Of a stretch of DNA of 64,000 bases, positions 1 to 9,296 are shown one piece after another. Where the stretch lies: assembly GCF_004405105.1 (NCBI RefSeq), contig NZ_SORW01000053.1:20780-84779 (forward strand). Reading direction: 5' to 3'. Numbering within the stretch: the stretch's first letter is position 1; the number at the start of each line of letters is the position of its first letter. The DNA comes from Jeotgalibacillus sp. R-1-5s-1 (GTDB lineage Bacteria; Bacillota; Bacilli; Bacillales; Jeotgalibacillaceae). Made by a program: the position numbers and the translations under genes. Under the pieces are notes generated by a model. That model was not told where the DNA came from. It ran no database searches and saw only the letters and a program-made list of their open reading frames with translations.

Positions 1-478
1 CCATCAGGGTCCCGGGCTTATCTTTTTCCGTAAGGCGGTAACCGAAGGAATCGAGTGCATGATCGAGCTTAAAAACCTTAATCTGATACTCTGCATCTTC
101 AAATTCAGACTGATCCGTTATTTCATGGATAAAAAGCTCGTACTTTAAATGCGTACCGCTGATTCTGAGTGATGTTTCTATGTATTCTTTCGTTCCCGCA
201 GGTCCGTATATAGAGAGCGGCTCGGTTCCACCCTGAAAAGACCGGCTGCCAATTAATCCCGGCAATCCGAAAATATGGTCGCCGTGCAAATGTGTAATAA
301 AAATCTTCTCAATTCTGCGTGGCTTGATTGACGTATGTAAGATCTGATGCTGCGTGGCCTCCCCACAGTCAAACAGCCAGATTCCGCCTTTTTTATTGAT
401 CTGTTTAATGGCAAGTGAGGATACGTTCCTCTCTTTTGCAGGTACCCCTGCCCCTGTTCCAAGAAAATGAAGCTGCAT
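1..478 (-). CDS. rnz: Ribonuclease Z, 3' part missing (partial)
   Basis: Metallo-beta-lactamase-fold endonuclease that matures tRNA 3' ends. About 159 N-terminal residues are present; the gene runs off the left edge, so the C-terminal half is not visible. The start begins [11 protein letters not shown] and is preceded by a GGGAGG Shine-Dalgarno site. The zinc-binding HLHGDH motif sits at residues 63-68 within [15 protein letters not shown], the RNase Z/ElaC signature. It is divergent from zwf, as in B. subtilis (yqjK-zwf). The identification rests on motif and synteny; only the catalytic C-terminal histidines cannot be checked. Confidence 0.95.
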   Translation of the reverse strand, partial: MQLHFLGTGAGVPAKERNVSSLAIKQINKKGGIWLFDCGEATQHQILHTSIKPRRIEKIFITHLHGDHIFGLPGLIGSRSFQGGTEPLSIYGPAGTKEYIETSLRISGTHLKYELFIHEITDQSEFEDAEYQIKVFKLDHALDSFGYRLTEKDKPGTLM

Positions 479-566
479 TTGACAACCTCCCTTCAAAAAT
501 CTATCCTATCATAATATGCCAGAAAACATTCTCAGGCAAATGAGCACCGCGGATGTTGCATAATGG

Positions 567-595
567 TTGCAACCCGACGCCTTCACCTATACAAT
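567..595 (+). promoter_or_regulatory. Sigma-A type promoter of zwf
   Basis: TTGCAA (567-572) and TACAAT (590-595) are separated by exactly 17 bases and lie about 60 bases upstream of the zwf start. Assigned by eye only. Confidence 0.6.
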
Positions 596-654
596 TTAGA
601 TATTGTAAAAACGGCTGTATGCCGGTAAGACTAACTTAAAGTGAGGTCCTGACA

Positions 655-2148
655 TTGAATAAGATTACAACACCCCCAACACTCATCATGATTTTCGGCG
701 CAACCGGAGACCTTGCTAAACGCAAACTGTTCCCTTCATTATATCAGCTTTACTTAAAAGGAAGCCTTGAAAAGCGGTTTGCTGTTCTTGGAATCGGACG
801 CCGGGAATGGACAAATGAACAATTTACTCAGCACGTACGTGACTCCCTTGAGAATTCGAGTCACGATCAGGATCGGATTGATTCATTTATTGAACACTGC
901 ACGTATGAATCACATGATGTTGAGGATTCATCGTCCTACATAAAACTGAAAGAAAGGGCAGATGAGCTCGATCAGTCATTTGATCTTGATGGCAATCGGA
1001 TTTTCTATCTGGCAATGGCGCCTGAATTTTTCGGCACGATTACCGATCATCTGAAAGCTGACGGCCTGACAGATACAGAAGGATTTTGCCGCCTTGTGAT
1101 CGAAAAGCCGTTCGGACATGATCTTCCTTCTGCAACTGCCTTAAATAAACAGATCCGTCAGTCCTTTTCAGAGGAGCAGATTTACCGTATCGACCATTAT
1201 CTTGGTAAGGAAATGGTCCAGAATATTGAAGTCATCCGTTTTGCCAACGCACTGTTTGAACCGCTTTGGAACAGCCGTTTCATCTCAAACATTCAGGTTA
1301 CGTCCTCAGAGGTTCTCGGTGTGGAAGAGCGCGGCCGTTATTACGAGAAAAGCGGTGCACTCCGGGATATGGTCCAGAACCATATGCTGCAGATGGTTGC
1401 CCTGCTTGCCATGGAACCACCTATTTCCTTAAGCACGGATGAAATCAGAAGTGAAAAAGTCCGCGTACTGCGCGCGCTGAGACCGGTTGAAGGAAAAGAA
1501 GTTGATGATTATTTTGTCAGAGGTCAGTACGGCTCTGATGAGAACGGTGAAATTAAAGGCTACCGCGAAAATTCCAATGTGGATTCAGACTCCAACACGG
1601 AAACCTATGTTGCCGGAAAAGTGATGATTGACAACTTCCGCTGGGCTGGCGTCCCATTTTATATCCGTACTGGAAAAAGTATGTCTGTGAAATCAACCAA
1701 AATTGTTGTCCAGTTCAAAGATATTCCAATGAACCTGTACTATAATAAAGAGCACTCTCTTGACCCGAACCTGCTAGTGATTCATATTCAGCCTGATGAA
1801 GGAATTACACTGCATTTAAACGCCAAGAAGAGCAATCTTGGAACAGATACAGACTGCATCAAACTGAGTTATTCAGCAAGCAGTGTTGACGGTATTAACA
1901 CACCTGAAGCGTATGAAAAACTGCTGCTCGACTGTATTCTTGGTGATGCGACGAACTTTACACACTGGGATGAGGTCAGACACTCATGGAGTTTTGTTGA
2001 TAAAATTTCAGAGCACTGGGAGTCAACAAAGGATGAAACCTTCCCAAACTACCCGGCTAAATCCATGGGACCTGCAAAAAGCGATGAAATGCTCGCGAAA
2101 GACGGCTTCGAGTGGTGGCCTGTCGGTGAACAGGATCTGGAAGAATAA
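655..2148 (+). CDS. zwf: Glucose-6-phosphate 1-dehydrogenase
   Basis: NADP-dependent oxidation of glucose 6-phosphate to 6-phosphogluconolactone, the first step of the oxidative pentose phosphate pathway; cytosolic. 497 residues, the normal length. An N-terminal Rossmann motif [10 protein letters not shown] lies near residues 15-24 and the active-site block RIDHYLGKE near residue 180, both hallmarks of the family. It starts with TTG behind a GTGAGG ribosome site. The partner gene gndA lies just downstream but on the opposite strand, so the two pentose-phosphate dehydrogenases converge with doxX between them. The lactonase step is not encoded in the window. Confidence 0.97.
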   Translation: MNKITTPPTLIMIFGATGDLAKRKLFPSLYQLYLKGSLEKRFAVLGIGRREWTNEQFTQHVRDSLENSSHDQDRIDSFIEHCTYESHDVEDSSSYIKLKERADELDQSFDLDGNRIFYLAMAPEFFGTITDHLKADGLTDTEGFCRLVIEKPFGHDLPSATALNKQIRQSFSEEQIYRIDHYLGKEMVQNIEVIRFANALFEPLWNSRFISNIQVTSSEVLGVEERGRYYEKSGALRDMVQNHMLQMVALLAMEPPISLSTDEIRSEKVRVLRALRPVEGKEVDDYFVRGQYGSDENGEIKGYRENSNVDSDSNTETYVAGKVMIDNFRWAGVPFYIRTGKSMSVKSTKIVVQFKDIPMNLYYNKEHSLDPNLLVIHIQPDEGITLHLNAKKSNLGTDTDCIKLSYSASSVDGINTPEAYEKLLLDCILGDATNFTHWDEVRHSWSFVDKISEHWESTKDETFPNYPAKSMGPAKSDEMLAKDGFEWWPVGEQDLEE

Positions 2149-2151
2149 AAG

Positions 2152-2185
2152 AATCCTCCGGAAGTATTTCCGGAGGATTTTATTA
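2152..2185 (+). terminator. Rho-independent terminator of zwf
   Basis: Perfect 12-bp stem AATCCTCCGGAA / TTCCGGAGGATT with a 4-base loop, followed by TTTTATT. It overlaps the last codon of the convergent doxX-like gene. Confidence 0.85.
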
Positions 2186-2551
2186 ATTCTTCAGTTCAGC
2201 ATTTTTCGAGATATTAAATGCCCATTTAATCAGCGGGATCTGAAAAGCAACCCTGCCCCAGAGCACAGCAGGAGACAGCTTGATTTTGCCAAGCGGAATT
2301 TCCTTATAGGCCATATACATATTGGCCGGCCAGACGGCGATCATCAGCCACCCGAGCAGCTTTCCTGCAAGTTTTGTCCCCTTATTCAACACAAGCATTC
2401 CACCAATGATGATCTCAGCAACGCCGGAAACCAGAACGATCGCTTTTCTAAATGGAAGGAATTTCGGCACAATATACCTGAAGTTCCGCTCCTTTAAAAA
2501 ATGCATGACTCCTGCAAATAAAATAAAAGCTCCATAAACCCGTTTTAACAC
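2183..2551 (-). CDS. DoxX family membrane protein
   Basis: 122-residue hydrophobic protein with about four predicted membrane segments (near residues 5-18, 35-55, 62-80 and 95-112). The pattern of a short N-terminal helix, AxVLVSGVAEIxxG in helix 2 and WPANxYM in helix 3 is typical of the DoxX/DoxX-like family. Function in Bacillales is unknown; some relatives associate with thiol or redox stress. It lies between zwf and gndA, convergent with zwf. The start MLKRVYGA is the only good one. No specific role can be assigned. Confidence 0.75.
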   Translation of the reverse strand: MLKRVYGAFILFAGVMHFLKERNFRYIVPKFLPFRKAIVLVSGVAEIIIGGMLVLNKGTKLAGKLLGWLMIAVWPANMYMAYKEIPLGKIKLSPAVLWGRVAFQIPLIKWAFNISKNAELKN

Positions 2552-2579
2552 ACTTATGTCCCCCTTTATACTTTACAGA

Positions 2580-2610
2580 AAAAGCTCCTCAGAAAAGAGG
2601 AGCTTTTTTA
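2580..2610. terminator. Bidirectional terminator between gndA and doxX-like gene
   Basis: Inverted repeat AAAGCTCCTC / GAGGAGCTTT with a short loop, with T-rich tails on both strands. It would stop gndA transcription on the minus strand. Confidence 0.75.
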
Positions 2611-2643
2611 TACATTGTCAGATGACCGAAACTATCAAAAGAA

Positions 2644-4053
2644 TTATTCCATCCACTCAGTATGGAAGGTACCTTCTTTGTCTGTTCTTTCGTAAGTGTG
2701 GGCACCAAAGTAATCACGCTGCGCCTGAATCAGGTTAGCCGGCAGGACTGCTGTACGGTAGCTGTCATAGTAAGCAAGTGCTGTTGAGAAGCCAGGCACA
2801 GGAATACCGTTTTTAACTGACAGTGCGATCACGTCACGAAGCGCTGACTGATAGTTTTCAACGATGCCTTTGAAATACTCATCAAGCATCAGGTTTGTAA
2901 GCTTCGGATCGCGGTCATACGCTTCCTTAATTTTTTGGAGGAACTGCGCACGGATGATACAGCCTCCACGGAAGATCATCGCAATTTCACCAAACTTCAG
3001 ATCCCATCCATATTCTTCAGATGCCGCACGCATTTGAGCGAAGCCCTGTGCATAAGAAGCAATTTTTGACATGTAAAGAGCACGGCGAATCGCTTCGATC
3101 CATTCCTTTTTGTCTTCTTCAGGCAGAGTCGGAACCGGACCGCTCAGCACTTCACTTGCTTTTACGCGCTCATCCTTCAACGCGGAAATAAAGCGTGCAA
3201 AAACAGATTCAGTGATGATTGGAAGAGGTGTTCCAAGGTCAAGCGCACTTTGGCTTGTCCATTTACCTGTTCCTTTTTGACCTGCTTTATCCAGAATGAC
3301 ATCAACCATCGGCTTGCCTGTTTCCGGATCGTATTTTTTGAAAATATCAGCTGTAATTTCGATCAGATAGCTGTCAAGCTCACCCTTGTTCCAGTCAGCA
3401 AATACTTCATGAAGCTCTTCTGCGTTCAGTCCCAGTACCTGCTTCATCAGGAAATAGGATTCTGCAATCAGCTGCATATCTGCGTATTCGATTCCGTTGT
3501 GCACCATTTTCACATAATGACCGGCGCCATCCGGACCGATATATGTGCTGCACGCTTCACCGTTAACCTTTGCAGAAATTTCATTAAAGATCGGTGCAAC
3601 AAGGTCATAAGCTTCCTTCTGACCGCCAGGCATAATAGAAGGACCCGTTAACGCGCCTTCCTCTCCACCGGAAACACCTGTTCCAATAAAGTGAATGCCA
3701 TATTCGCTCAGCTCTTTATTACGGCGGATCGTATCACGGTAATACGTGTTACCTCCGTCGATCAGGATATCACCTTTATCAAGTAATGGCAGCAGCCCGG
3801 AAATCGTTGCATCCGTTGCAGGTCCGGCTTTTACCATGAGCATGATTTTTCTTGGTTTTTCAAGTGAGTTCACAAACTCCTCCAGGCTGTATGTACCGAA
3901 GATTTGTTTACCTTCAGATTCTTTCAGCATATCGTCCACTTTTTCAGGAGAGCGGTTGTATACAGCTACCGAAAAACCTCTGCTTTCAATATTCCAAGCA
4001 AGGTTTTTCCCCATGACAGCTAAGCCCGCCACGCCAAATTGATGTTTTGACAT
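2644..4053 (-). CDS. gndA: 6-phosphogluconate dehydrogenase, decarboxylating
   Basis: Oxidative decarboxylation of 6-phosphogluconate to ribulose 5-phosphate, second dehydrogenase of the pentose phosphate pathway. 469 residues when started at ATG 4053; a TTG six bases upstream is in frame, but AAAGGA lies 8 bases from the ATG and only 2 from the TTG, so ATG is preferred. The N-terminal dinucleotide fold [11 protein letters not shown], the [11 protein letters not shown] block and the catalytic KMVHNGIEY region are intact. Its length and the C-terminal YFGAHTYER match the standard homodimeric enzyme. An extended -10 promoter (TGATACAAT, -10 at 4102-4107) lies upstream. Confidence 0.96.
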   Translation of the reverse strand: MSKHQFGVAGLAVMGKNLAWNIESRGFSVAVYNRSPEKVDDMLKESEGKQIFGTYSLEEFVNSLEKPRKIMLMVKAGPATDATISGLLPLLDKGDILIDGGNTYYRDTIRRNKELSEYGIHFIGTGVSGGEEGALTGPSIMPGGQKEAYDLVAPIFNEISAKVNGEACSTYIGPDGAGHYVKMVHNGIEYADMQLIAESYFLMKQVLGLNAEELHEVFADWNKGELDSYLIEITADIFKKYDPETGKPMVDVILDKAGQKGTGKWTSQSALDLGTPLPIITESVFARFISALKDERVKASEVLSGPVPTLPEEDKKEWIEAIRRALYMSKIASYAQGFAQMRAASEEYGWDLKFGEIAMIFRGGCIIRAQFLQKIKEAYDRDPKLTNLMLDEYFKGIVENYQSALRDVIALSVKNGIPVPGFSTALAYYDSYRTAVLPANLIQAQRDYFGAHTYERTDKEGTFHTEWME

Positions 4054-4141
4054 ATTCAACGTCCTTTCTTTCTTTAGTTGTTCTCCCTTTGATCCTTTCC
4101 CATTGTATCACTAATTGGACAAAAATCGAAAGAAATGCCTA

Positions 4142-5374
4142 TTATACGTCTTTATCAAGGAAGTCTTTACTGAAGCTCGTCTCAGATTTATAGCGGTTTG
4201 CTGCCGTTTTCACACCGCGCGACAAAATGCCTGTACCGAATTTCTTTTCCATATCGCTGATCAGCCGGTCGATCGGCTCGTATTTGGCATCCTCTTCATA
4301 AGAAAAAAGATCAATTTGTTTATATGCCTGGCTTCTTTCCTGTAAATCCTGTACCGTTACACCGAGTAAACGAATCGGTGCGCCATCCCAGTGCTTTAGA
4401 AACAGACTTTTCGCTTCACCTGCAATTTTATCTTTTTCAAATAAAGGATGACGGAAGGTCATACTTCTTGTGATTGTCTTTCTGTTTTTAAAACGGATCA
4501 TGACAGAAAGACTGTAACCAATCACGTCCTTGCTCTTCAACCTGTCACTCACCTTACCGGAAAGTCCCTCAAGCACCTTCATTAAATCGGCCTGGTTTGT
4601 ATAGTCCCGCGGCAGTGTGGTTGAATTTCCGACACTCTTAAAATCATACACACTGTCAGGGTCCACTTTTCTTGTATCAATGCCGTTCGCTCTATTTTTA
4701 AGTCTTGGTCCATTAATGCCAAGAAGCGCTTTGAGCTGAATATCTTCAGCCGATGCTAAATCACCGATTGTATGAATGGAAATACCCGCAAGCTTTTCTG
4801 CCGTTTTTTTACCGACTCCATGCATCTCCTCAACCGGCATCGGCCACAGGATCTCCGGCAATTCACGTTTTCTCAGGATTGTGATGCCAAGCGGCTTTTT
4901 CATATCAGACGCCATTTTCGACAGGAATTTATTCGGTGACACGCCGATACTGCAAGGGAGATCAAGCTCCCTTAAAATCCGGTCCTGAATTTCTTTTACG
5001 GTAGCGAGCGGATCATCGAGTCCGAGATCTGTCAGATCCATATATCCTTCATCTATGGATACAGGTTCGACGAGATGAGTATAAGATCTTAAAATATCAA
5101 ACATCGCTTTTGATGCTTTCCTGTATTTATCAAAATCCGGACGCAGTACGATCAGGTCCGGACACAGTTTCATGGCTTCGCGGACATTCATGGTAGTATA
5201 CACACCGTATGCGCGGGCCTCGTAGCTGCAGGTCACGACAATGCCTCGGCGTTCTTCAGGGTTACCTGCGATGGCAACGGGTTTTCCTTTCAGTTCGGGC
5301 TGATAGGCGGCTTCAACGGATGCATAAAAGCTGTTCATGTCGATGTGTAGAATAATTCTGCCTTTTGCTGTCAT
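4142..5374 (-). CDS. dinB: DNA polymerase IV (Y-family, DinB)
   Basis: Error-prone translesion DNA polymerase. 410 residues when started at ATG 5374, which is preceded by AAAGGAGG at ideal distance; a longer in-frame extension to 5455 has no ribosome site. Catalytic palm motifs HIDMNSFYASVE near the N-terminus and SIDEGYMDLT about residues 105-115 supply the acidic metal ligands. A helix-hairpin-helix GVGKKTAEKL follows, then a C-terminal little-finger domain ending in an IDLFSYE-like clamp-binding segment. It occupies the position of B. subtilis yqjH next to gndA. No LexA (CGAAC-N4-GTTCG) box is visible upstream. Repeat copy 1 lies directly upstream. Confidence 0.94.
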   Translation of the reverse strand: MTAKGRIILHIDMNSFYASVEAAYQPELKGKPVAIAGNPEERRGIVVTCSYEARAYGVYTTMNVREAMKLCPDLIVLRPDFDKYRKASKAMFDILRSYTHLVEPVSIDEGYMDLTDLGLDDPLATVKEIQDRILRELDLPCSIGVSPNKFLSKMASDMKKPLGITILRKRELPEILWPMPVEEMHGVGKKTAEKLAGISIHTIGDLASAEDIQLKALLGINGPRLKNRANGIDTRKVDPDSVYDFKSVGNSTTLPRDYTNQADLMKVLEGLSGKVSDRLKSKDVIGYSLSVMIRFKNRKTITRSMTFRHPLFEKDKIAGEAKSLFLKHWDGAPIRLLGVTVQDLQERSQAYKQIDLFSYEEDAKYEPIDRLISDMEKKFGTGILSRGVKTAANRYKSETSFSKDFLDKDV

Positions 5375-5466
5375 GTAAGCCGCCTCCTTTGGTCTAAATT
5401 GTAGTGTAAATGGAGGAAAAAAGGAAGTGGGTGAGTTCTTGATTATGAAGTTCATTTTTAAAAACC

Positions 5467-5708
5467 GGTCCGTGCCCCACCCTCCGCTTTCCTTTGTCCA
5501 GCTCCGCCGACTAGCCCCTCGAGGTCATAAGTCAAAGCTGAACGAGGGTATAGGGCAACCCTCTTTTCATCTTCGCCTTATGCTTGTCGGGGCTGGACGA
5601 GTCGCCTCCGCTTTTCGAAGGCCGCGCGGTGAGCCAGCTAATGCTCCGCATTACGCTGTCTCACCTGTCGCTTCTCTGCCGCAGGAGTCTACGGATGCGA
5701 CACGGACC
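5467..5708. repeat. Composite repeat copy 1: B module carrying one A module
   Basis: Outer arms GGTCCGTG (5467-5474) and CACGGACC (5701-5708) are perfect inverted repeats. The 109-bp A module occupies 5495-5603 and contains TAGCCCCTCGAGGTCATAAG near its left end and CTTATGCTTGTCGGGGCT near its right end. It is flanked by CCTCCGCTTTCC (5481-5492) and CCTCCGCTTTTC (5605-5616), an 11/12 direct repeat that is single in the A-less copy 2. The B remainder has an apical hairpin with TAATGC / GCATTA arms and ends in GCAGGAGTCT. It fills most of the gene-free stretch 5375-5859. Confidence 0.9.
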
Positions 5709-5802
5709 TATTGCTTAAAGGAACATCTTTATCTTGTTTACAGAGATATTGCATTCAGTTATTTCTTGGATAAACTATTCTGCTTGATAGATAGAACAAA
5801 TT

Positions 5803-5836
5803 AAAAACCCCTTCTCGCGCTCTGCGAGAAGAGGTG
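5803..5836 (-). terminator. Terminator downstream of the CheW gene
   Basis: Stem CTTCTCGC / GCGAGAAG with a 5-base loop (5811-5831), followed on the minus strand by GGGGTTTTT. Confidence 0.8.
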
Positions 5837-5859
5837 TCAAATTTGTATCAGCAGATAGC

Positions 5860-6339
5860 TTAGACGGTCTGCTGCTTTTTAAGGTCTGTGATGTAGTCTT
5901 TGATCTGTTTCATTCCATCGAGACTGCTGATGAGAATGGATGGATCAATGAGCGTGATGAGCCGTTCGCCGACCTGGGCGACGGATGTGAAGTATTCTGT
6001 TTTTTTGTATGCTGCCAGTCCGATTTCCTTGAATTGATCAAGAGGAATATCAAGAATTTCTTTTGCTTCTTTGACTTTAACAGCGATTGTCAGATCATCG
6101 GTTTTTAAGACTAGAAGCTTTTGCTCCTGATTTGTCAGAGAGCGGTTATAAAGAATATCTTCAAAGTCCAAAACCGGAATGAGTTCACCGCGTACTTCGG
6201 TAATGCCAGGCATAAAGGATGGTAAATGTGGAACAGGTGTAATTTTTTCGTCTTTTTCAATCGAAATTACGTTTTCAATGGAAATCGCGTACTCTTCGTT
6301 TCCACATTCAAAAACAACTACTTTTTTACTGTTTTCCAT
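5860..6339 (-). CDS. CheW-domain chemotaxis coupling protein (stand-alone)
   Basis: 159 residues covering a single CheW-like domain: VVVFECGNEEYAISIENV at the N-terminus, PFMPGITEVRGELIPVLDF in the middle (the conserved RG of CheW), and LITLIDPSIL near the end. CheW couples methyl-accepting receptors to the kinase CheA. The start at 6339 is chosen because MENSKKVVVF begins at the domain and is preceded by a purine-rich stretch; the longer frame to 6399 adds residues without family similarity. There is no receiver domain, so it is not CheV. It sits alone between the polymerase IV gene and the peptidase, away from any che operon. Confidence 0.85.
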   Translation of the reverse strand: MENSKKVVVFECGNEEYAISIENVISIEKDEKITPVPHLPSFMPGITEVRGELIPVLDFEDILYNRSLTNQEQKLLVLKTDDLTIAVKVKEAKEILDIPLDQFKEIGLAAYKKTEYFTSVAQVGERLITLIDPSILISSLDGMKQIKDYITDLKKQQTV

Positions 6340-6470
6340 TACTTCCAGCCCCTTTATATCAGATGAACTAAATGTACCATAAGAAAAAAGTCCTGCCAAG
6401 CATTTAGATGGTTTACATAATAATAATATTGTAAATCATTCAATTTTATAAGGTGTTTAGTTTGTCAGAG

Positions 6471-6515
6471 AAAAAAGCCGGGTCATCACGATTGAACGCG
6501 ATTTGTCCCGGCTTT
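6471..6515 (-). terminator. Terminator of the yqjC-yqjD-yqjE unit
   Basis: Stem AAAGCCGGG / CCCGGCTTT around a 24-base loop, followed on the minus strand by a run of T after CCGGC. Confidence 0.75.
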
Positions 6516-6528
6516 GCTGATGAAAATA

Positions 6529-7650
6529 TTATTTTGAGGCTGTTTCTTTCACAATTTGTGTAAGAAGTTCGCTCAGTTTTACAAGCTCTTCGATTGGCAT
6601 GCGTTCGTTTGTCGTGTGGATCTCTTCATAGCCTACTGCGAGATTAACGGTTGGAACGCCCATTCCGGCGATGACGTTTGCATCGCTTCCGCCTCCGCTC
6701 GTAAGAAGCTCAGATGGACGTCCGATGGCAGCTGCTGCTTTTTGTGCGATCTGGACAACTTCATCATCTGCACTGAATTTGAAGCCTGGATACATAATCT
6801 GAATATCAACATCCGCTTTTCCGCCCATTTCGGCTGCTGCCTGTTCAAAGGCTTCTTTCATTTTAGCTGTTTGTGCTTCCATTTTTTCCGGCACGAGTGA
6901 GCGGGCTTCTGCAAGTACATCAACTCGGTCACACACGATGTTTGTTGCGCTTCCACCTTCGAAGCGTCCGATATTAGCCGTTGTTTCTTCATCAAGTCGT
7001 CCAAGCGGCATGTTGGCAATGGCTTTTGATGCAATCGTAATGGCTGATACACCTTTTTCCGGCGCTACTCCAGCGTGTGCCGTTTTTCCGTGAATCACCG
7101 CTTTAACTTTAGCCTGTGTTGGTGCAGCAATAATGATATTGCCCACTTTCCCGTCACTGTCAACAGCAAAGCCGTACTTTGCTTTCACATAATCAGGGTT
7201 GAGCGCTTTAGCTCCAACAAGTCCTGACTCTTCTCCAGCCGTGATAATAAACTGAATATCACCGTGCTTCAGGTTTTGCTCCTGCAGCTGTTTGATCATT
7301 TCAAGCATCGCAGCAATTCCGGCTTTATCATCTGCACCAAGGATTGTCGTACCGTCTGAGTAAATGAAGCCGTCCTCTTTAATCTGCGGCTTGATTCCCT
7401 TTCCAGGCGTTACGGTATCCATATGTGATGTGAAGTAAATCGTATCAACGCCATCCGAATTACCTTTTAAGGTAAAAATCAGATTGTTGGCTCCGTGTCC
7501 TGTTTCATTCATGCTGCTGTCTTCTTCGATCTGAAGACCAAGATCCCCAAATTTCTTTTTCAGCACGACTGCGATTTCTGCTTCATGTTTTGTTTCAGAG
7601 TCTACCTGAACGAGCTCCATAAATTCCTGTACAATACGTTCCTGTGTCAT
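6529..7650 (-). CDS. yqjE: Peptidase T-like M20 aminopeptidase (YqjE)
   Basis: 373-residue zinc-dependent M20-family peptidase resembling tripeptidase PepT. Metal-ligand motifs are visible: SHMDTV with His76 and Asp78, GADDKAG near residue 110, and the catalytic AGEESG near 140. Between them and the C-terminus lies a dimerization/lid domain with GKTAHAG. It is expected to cleave short peptides in the cytosol. It has its own promoter (7687-7715) but also lies downstream of yqjD in the same direction, as in B. subtilis. Its exact peptide preference cannot be read from sequence. Confidence 0.88.
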   Translation of the reverse strand: MTQERIVQEFMELVQVDSETKHEAEIAVVLKKKFGDLGLQIEEDSSMNETGHGANNLIFTLKGNSDGVDTIYFTSHMDTVTPGKGIKPQIKEDGFIYSDGTTILGADDKAGIAAMLEMIKQLQEQNLKHGDIQFIITAGEESGLVGAKALNPDYVKAKYGFAVDSDGKVGNIIIAAPTQAKVKAVIHGKTAHAGVAPEKGVSAITIASKAIANMPLGRLDEETTANIGRFEGGSATNIVCDRVDVLAEARSLVPEKMEAQTAKMKEAFEQAAAEMGGKADVDIQIMYPGFKFSADDEVVQIAQKAAAAIGRPSELLTSGGGSDANVIAGMGVPTVNLAVGYEEIHTTNERMPIEELVKLSELLTQIVKETASK

Positions 7651-7686
7651 ATTAAAACCTCCGGCATCCTGTTATGTTGAATGTTT

Positions 7687-7715
7687 AGTATAACGAGTAG
7701 TATGATTGCTGTCTA
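7687..7715 (-). promoter_or_regulatory. Sigma-A type promoter of yqjE
   Basis: Minus-strand TAGACA (7710-7715) and TATACT (7687-7692) with a 17-base spacer, about 37 bases before the yqjE start. Confidence 0.5.
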
Positions 7716-7745
7716 TCGTTATGAAAGTGGCAGGATTTAACCATT

Positions 7746-9296
7746 TTAAAGCGGTATGTTCCCATGCTTTTTCTTCGGACGTTCTTCTTTTTTGTTCCTC
7801 ATCATCTCGAGTCCCTGAATCAGTTTGATACGGGTTTCTCTCGGATCAATGACGTCATCAACCATTCCTCTTGAAGCGGCAACGAATGGATTGGCAAACT
7901 TTTCACGGTATTCTTCAATTTTTCGTGCGCGCGTTGCTTCAGGATCCTCGCTTTGCGCAATTTCTTTTGCAAATATAATATTGGCCGCGCCTTGAGGGCC
8001 CATTACAGCAATTTCAGCATTCGGCCAGGCAAAAACGAGATCTGCTCCGATCGATTTACTGTTCAGTGCGACATACGCTCCTCCGTATGCTTTTCTGAGG
8101 ATGACGGTCATTTTAGGTACGGTTGCTTCTGAATATGCGTAAAGAATCTTTGCACCATGACGAATAATGCCGCCATGCTCCTGTTTAATTCCCGGGAAGA
8201 ATCCTGTTACGTCTTCAAACGTAATGATCGGTATATTAAAAGAATCACAAAAACGGATAAAACGGGACGCCTTGTCACTTGAGTCAATATCAAGTCCCCC
8301 AGCCATCACTTTCGGCTGATTACAGACAAGTCCGACAACCTCGCCCTTAATGCGAGCAAGCCCAATCACGATATTACGCGCAAACTCCTTTTGCACTTCC
8401 ATAAATGACCCTTCATCCACGACCTGGTTAATGACTAGACGCACATCATAAGGACGAATCGGATCAAACGGGATCGAATCAGCCAGATCCGGACGGTCAT
8501 CACTTTCGTCATCCGGACTTGTCATCGGCGGCCGTTCTTCACTTGATTGCGGAAGGTAGCTCAGCAGCTGTCTGACCTGCGCCAATGTTTCCTGTTCTGT
8601 TTCTGCGCGGAAGTGTGCATTCCCGCTGATCGAATTATGTATTTTTGAACCACCAAGATCTTCTGCAGAGATTTTTTCACCAGTAACAGTTTCGATGACC
8701 TTAGGCCCTGTGATAAACATCTGGCTCGTCTGATCCACCATAAAAACGAAATCAGTAATCGCTGGTGAATAAACTGCACCACCGGCACAAGGTCCCATGA
8801 TCACTGAAATTTGCGGCATCACACCAGAATAAATCGAGTTCCGGTAAAAAATCTGACCGTATCCGTCAAGCGATACAACACCCTCCTGAATTCTGGCACC
8901 ACCTGAATCGTTAAGCCCGATAAAAGGAGCGCCATTTTTCGCTGCCAGATCCATTACATTCGCAATTTTCGCAGCATGCATTTCTCCGAGCGCACCGCCA
9001 AAAACGGTGAAATCCTGTGAAAACAGATAGATCGGTCGGCCGTTTACCTTACCGTAACCTGTTACCACGCCATCTCCCGGACCTTTTTGTGACTCCATAC
9101 CAAAATCACTGCAGCGGTGTTCTATAAACGGATTCAGTTCAACAAATGAGCCTTCATCCACAAGAAGATCAATTCTTTCCCTTGCTGTCAGCTTTCCTTT
9201 TTCATGCTGACGCTCGATTCTTTCATCTCCGCCTCCAAGCTCAATTTCTCTTCTTCTGTCGTACAATTCATTAATTTTTTCAAACATATCACTCAC
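7746..9296 (-). CDS. yqjD: Acyl-CoA (propionyl-CoA type) carboxylase, beta/carboxyltransferase subunit
   Basis: 516-residue biotin-dependent carboxyltransferase of the PccB/MmdA family. It has two crotonase-like halves with the oxyanion motifs GPCAGGAVYSPA and RKAYGGAYVAL. It would move carboxylate between carboxybiotin and propionyl-CoA. The GTG start overlaps the epimerase stop by a GTGA junction, and the C-terminus carries the basic tail seen in this family. The adjacent methylmalonyl-CoA epimerase supports propionyl-/methylmalonyl-CoA as substrate rather than acetyl-CoA. No biotin carboxylase subunit accompanies it; AccC and AccB at 43.6-45.5 kb are possible partners (inference). Methylmalonyl-CoA decarboxylase is an alternative. 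Confidence 0.9.
   Translation of the reverse strand: MSDMFEKINELYDRRREIELGGGDERIERQHEKGKLTARERIDLLVDEGSFVELNPFIEHRCSDFGMESQKGPGDGVVTGYGKVNGRPIYLFSQDFTVFGGALGEMHAAKIANVMDLAAKNGAPFIGLNDSGGARIQEGVVSLDGYGQIFYRNSIYSGVMPQISVIMGPCAGGAVYSPAITDFVFMVDQTSQMFITGPKVIETVTGEKISAEDLGGSKIHNSISGNAHFRAETEQETLAQVRQLLSYLPQSSEERPPMTSPDDESDDRPDLADSIPFDPIRPYDVRLVINQVVDEGSFMEVQKEFARNIVIGLARIKGEVVGLVCNQPKVMAGGLDIDSSDKASRFIRFCDSFNIPIITFEDVTGFFPGIKQEHGGIIRHGAKILYAYSEATVPKMTVILRKAYGGAYVALNSKSIGADLVFAWPNAEIAVMGPQGAANIIFAKEIAQSEDPEATRARKIEEYREKFANPFVAASRGMVDDVIDPRETRIKLIQGLEMMRNKKEERPKKKHGNIPL

Noticed and set aside
3250..3651. 133-residue plus-strand open frame inside gndA
   Set aside because: Antisense to a fully conserved gene; composition is that of a complement shadow.
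5375..5466. LexA box upstream of the polymerase IV gene
   Set aside because: No CGAAC-N4-GTTCG pattern present.
5427..5804. 125-residue plus-strand open frame
   Set aside because: It is made of repeat copy 1, has no ribosome site, and the same sequence in other copies is not kept open.
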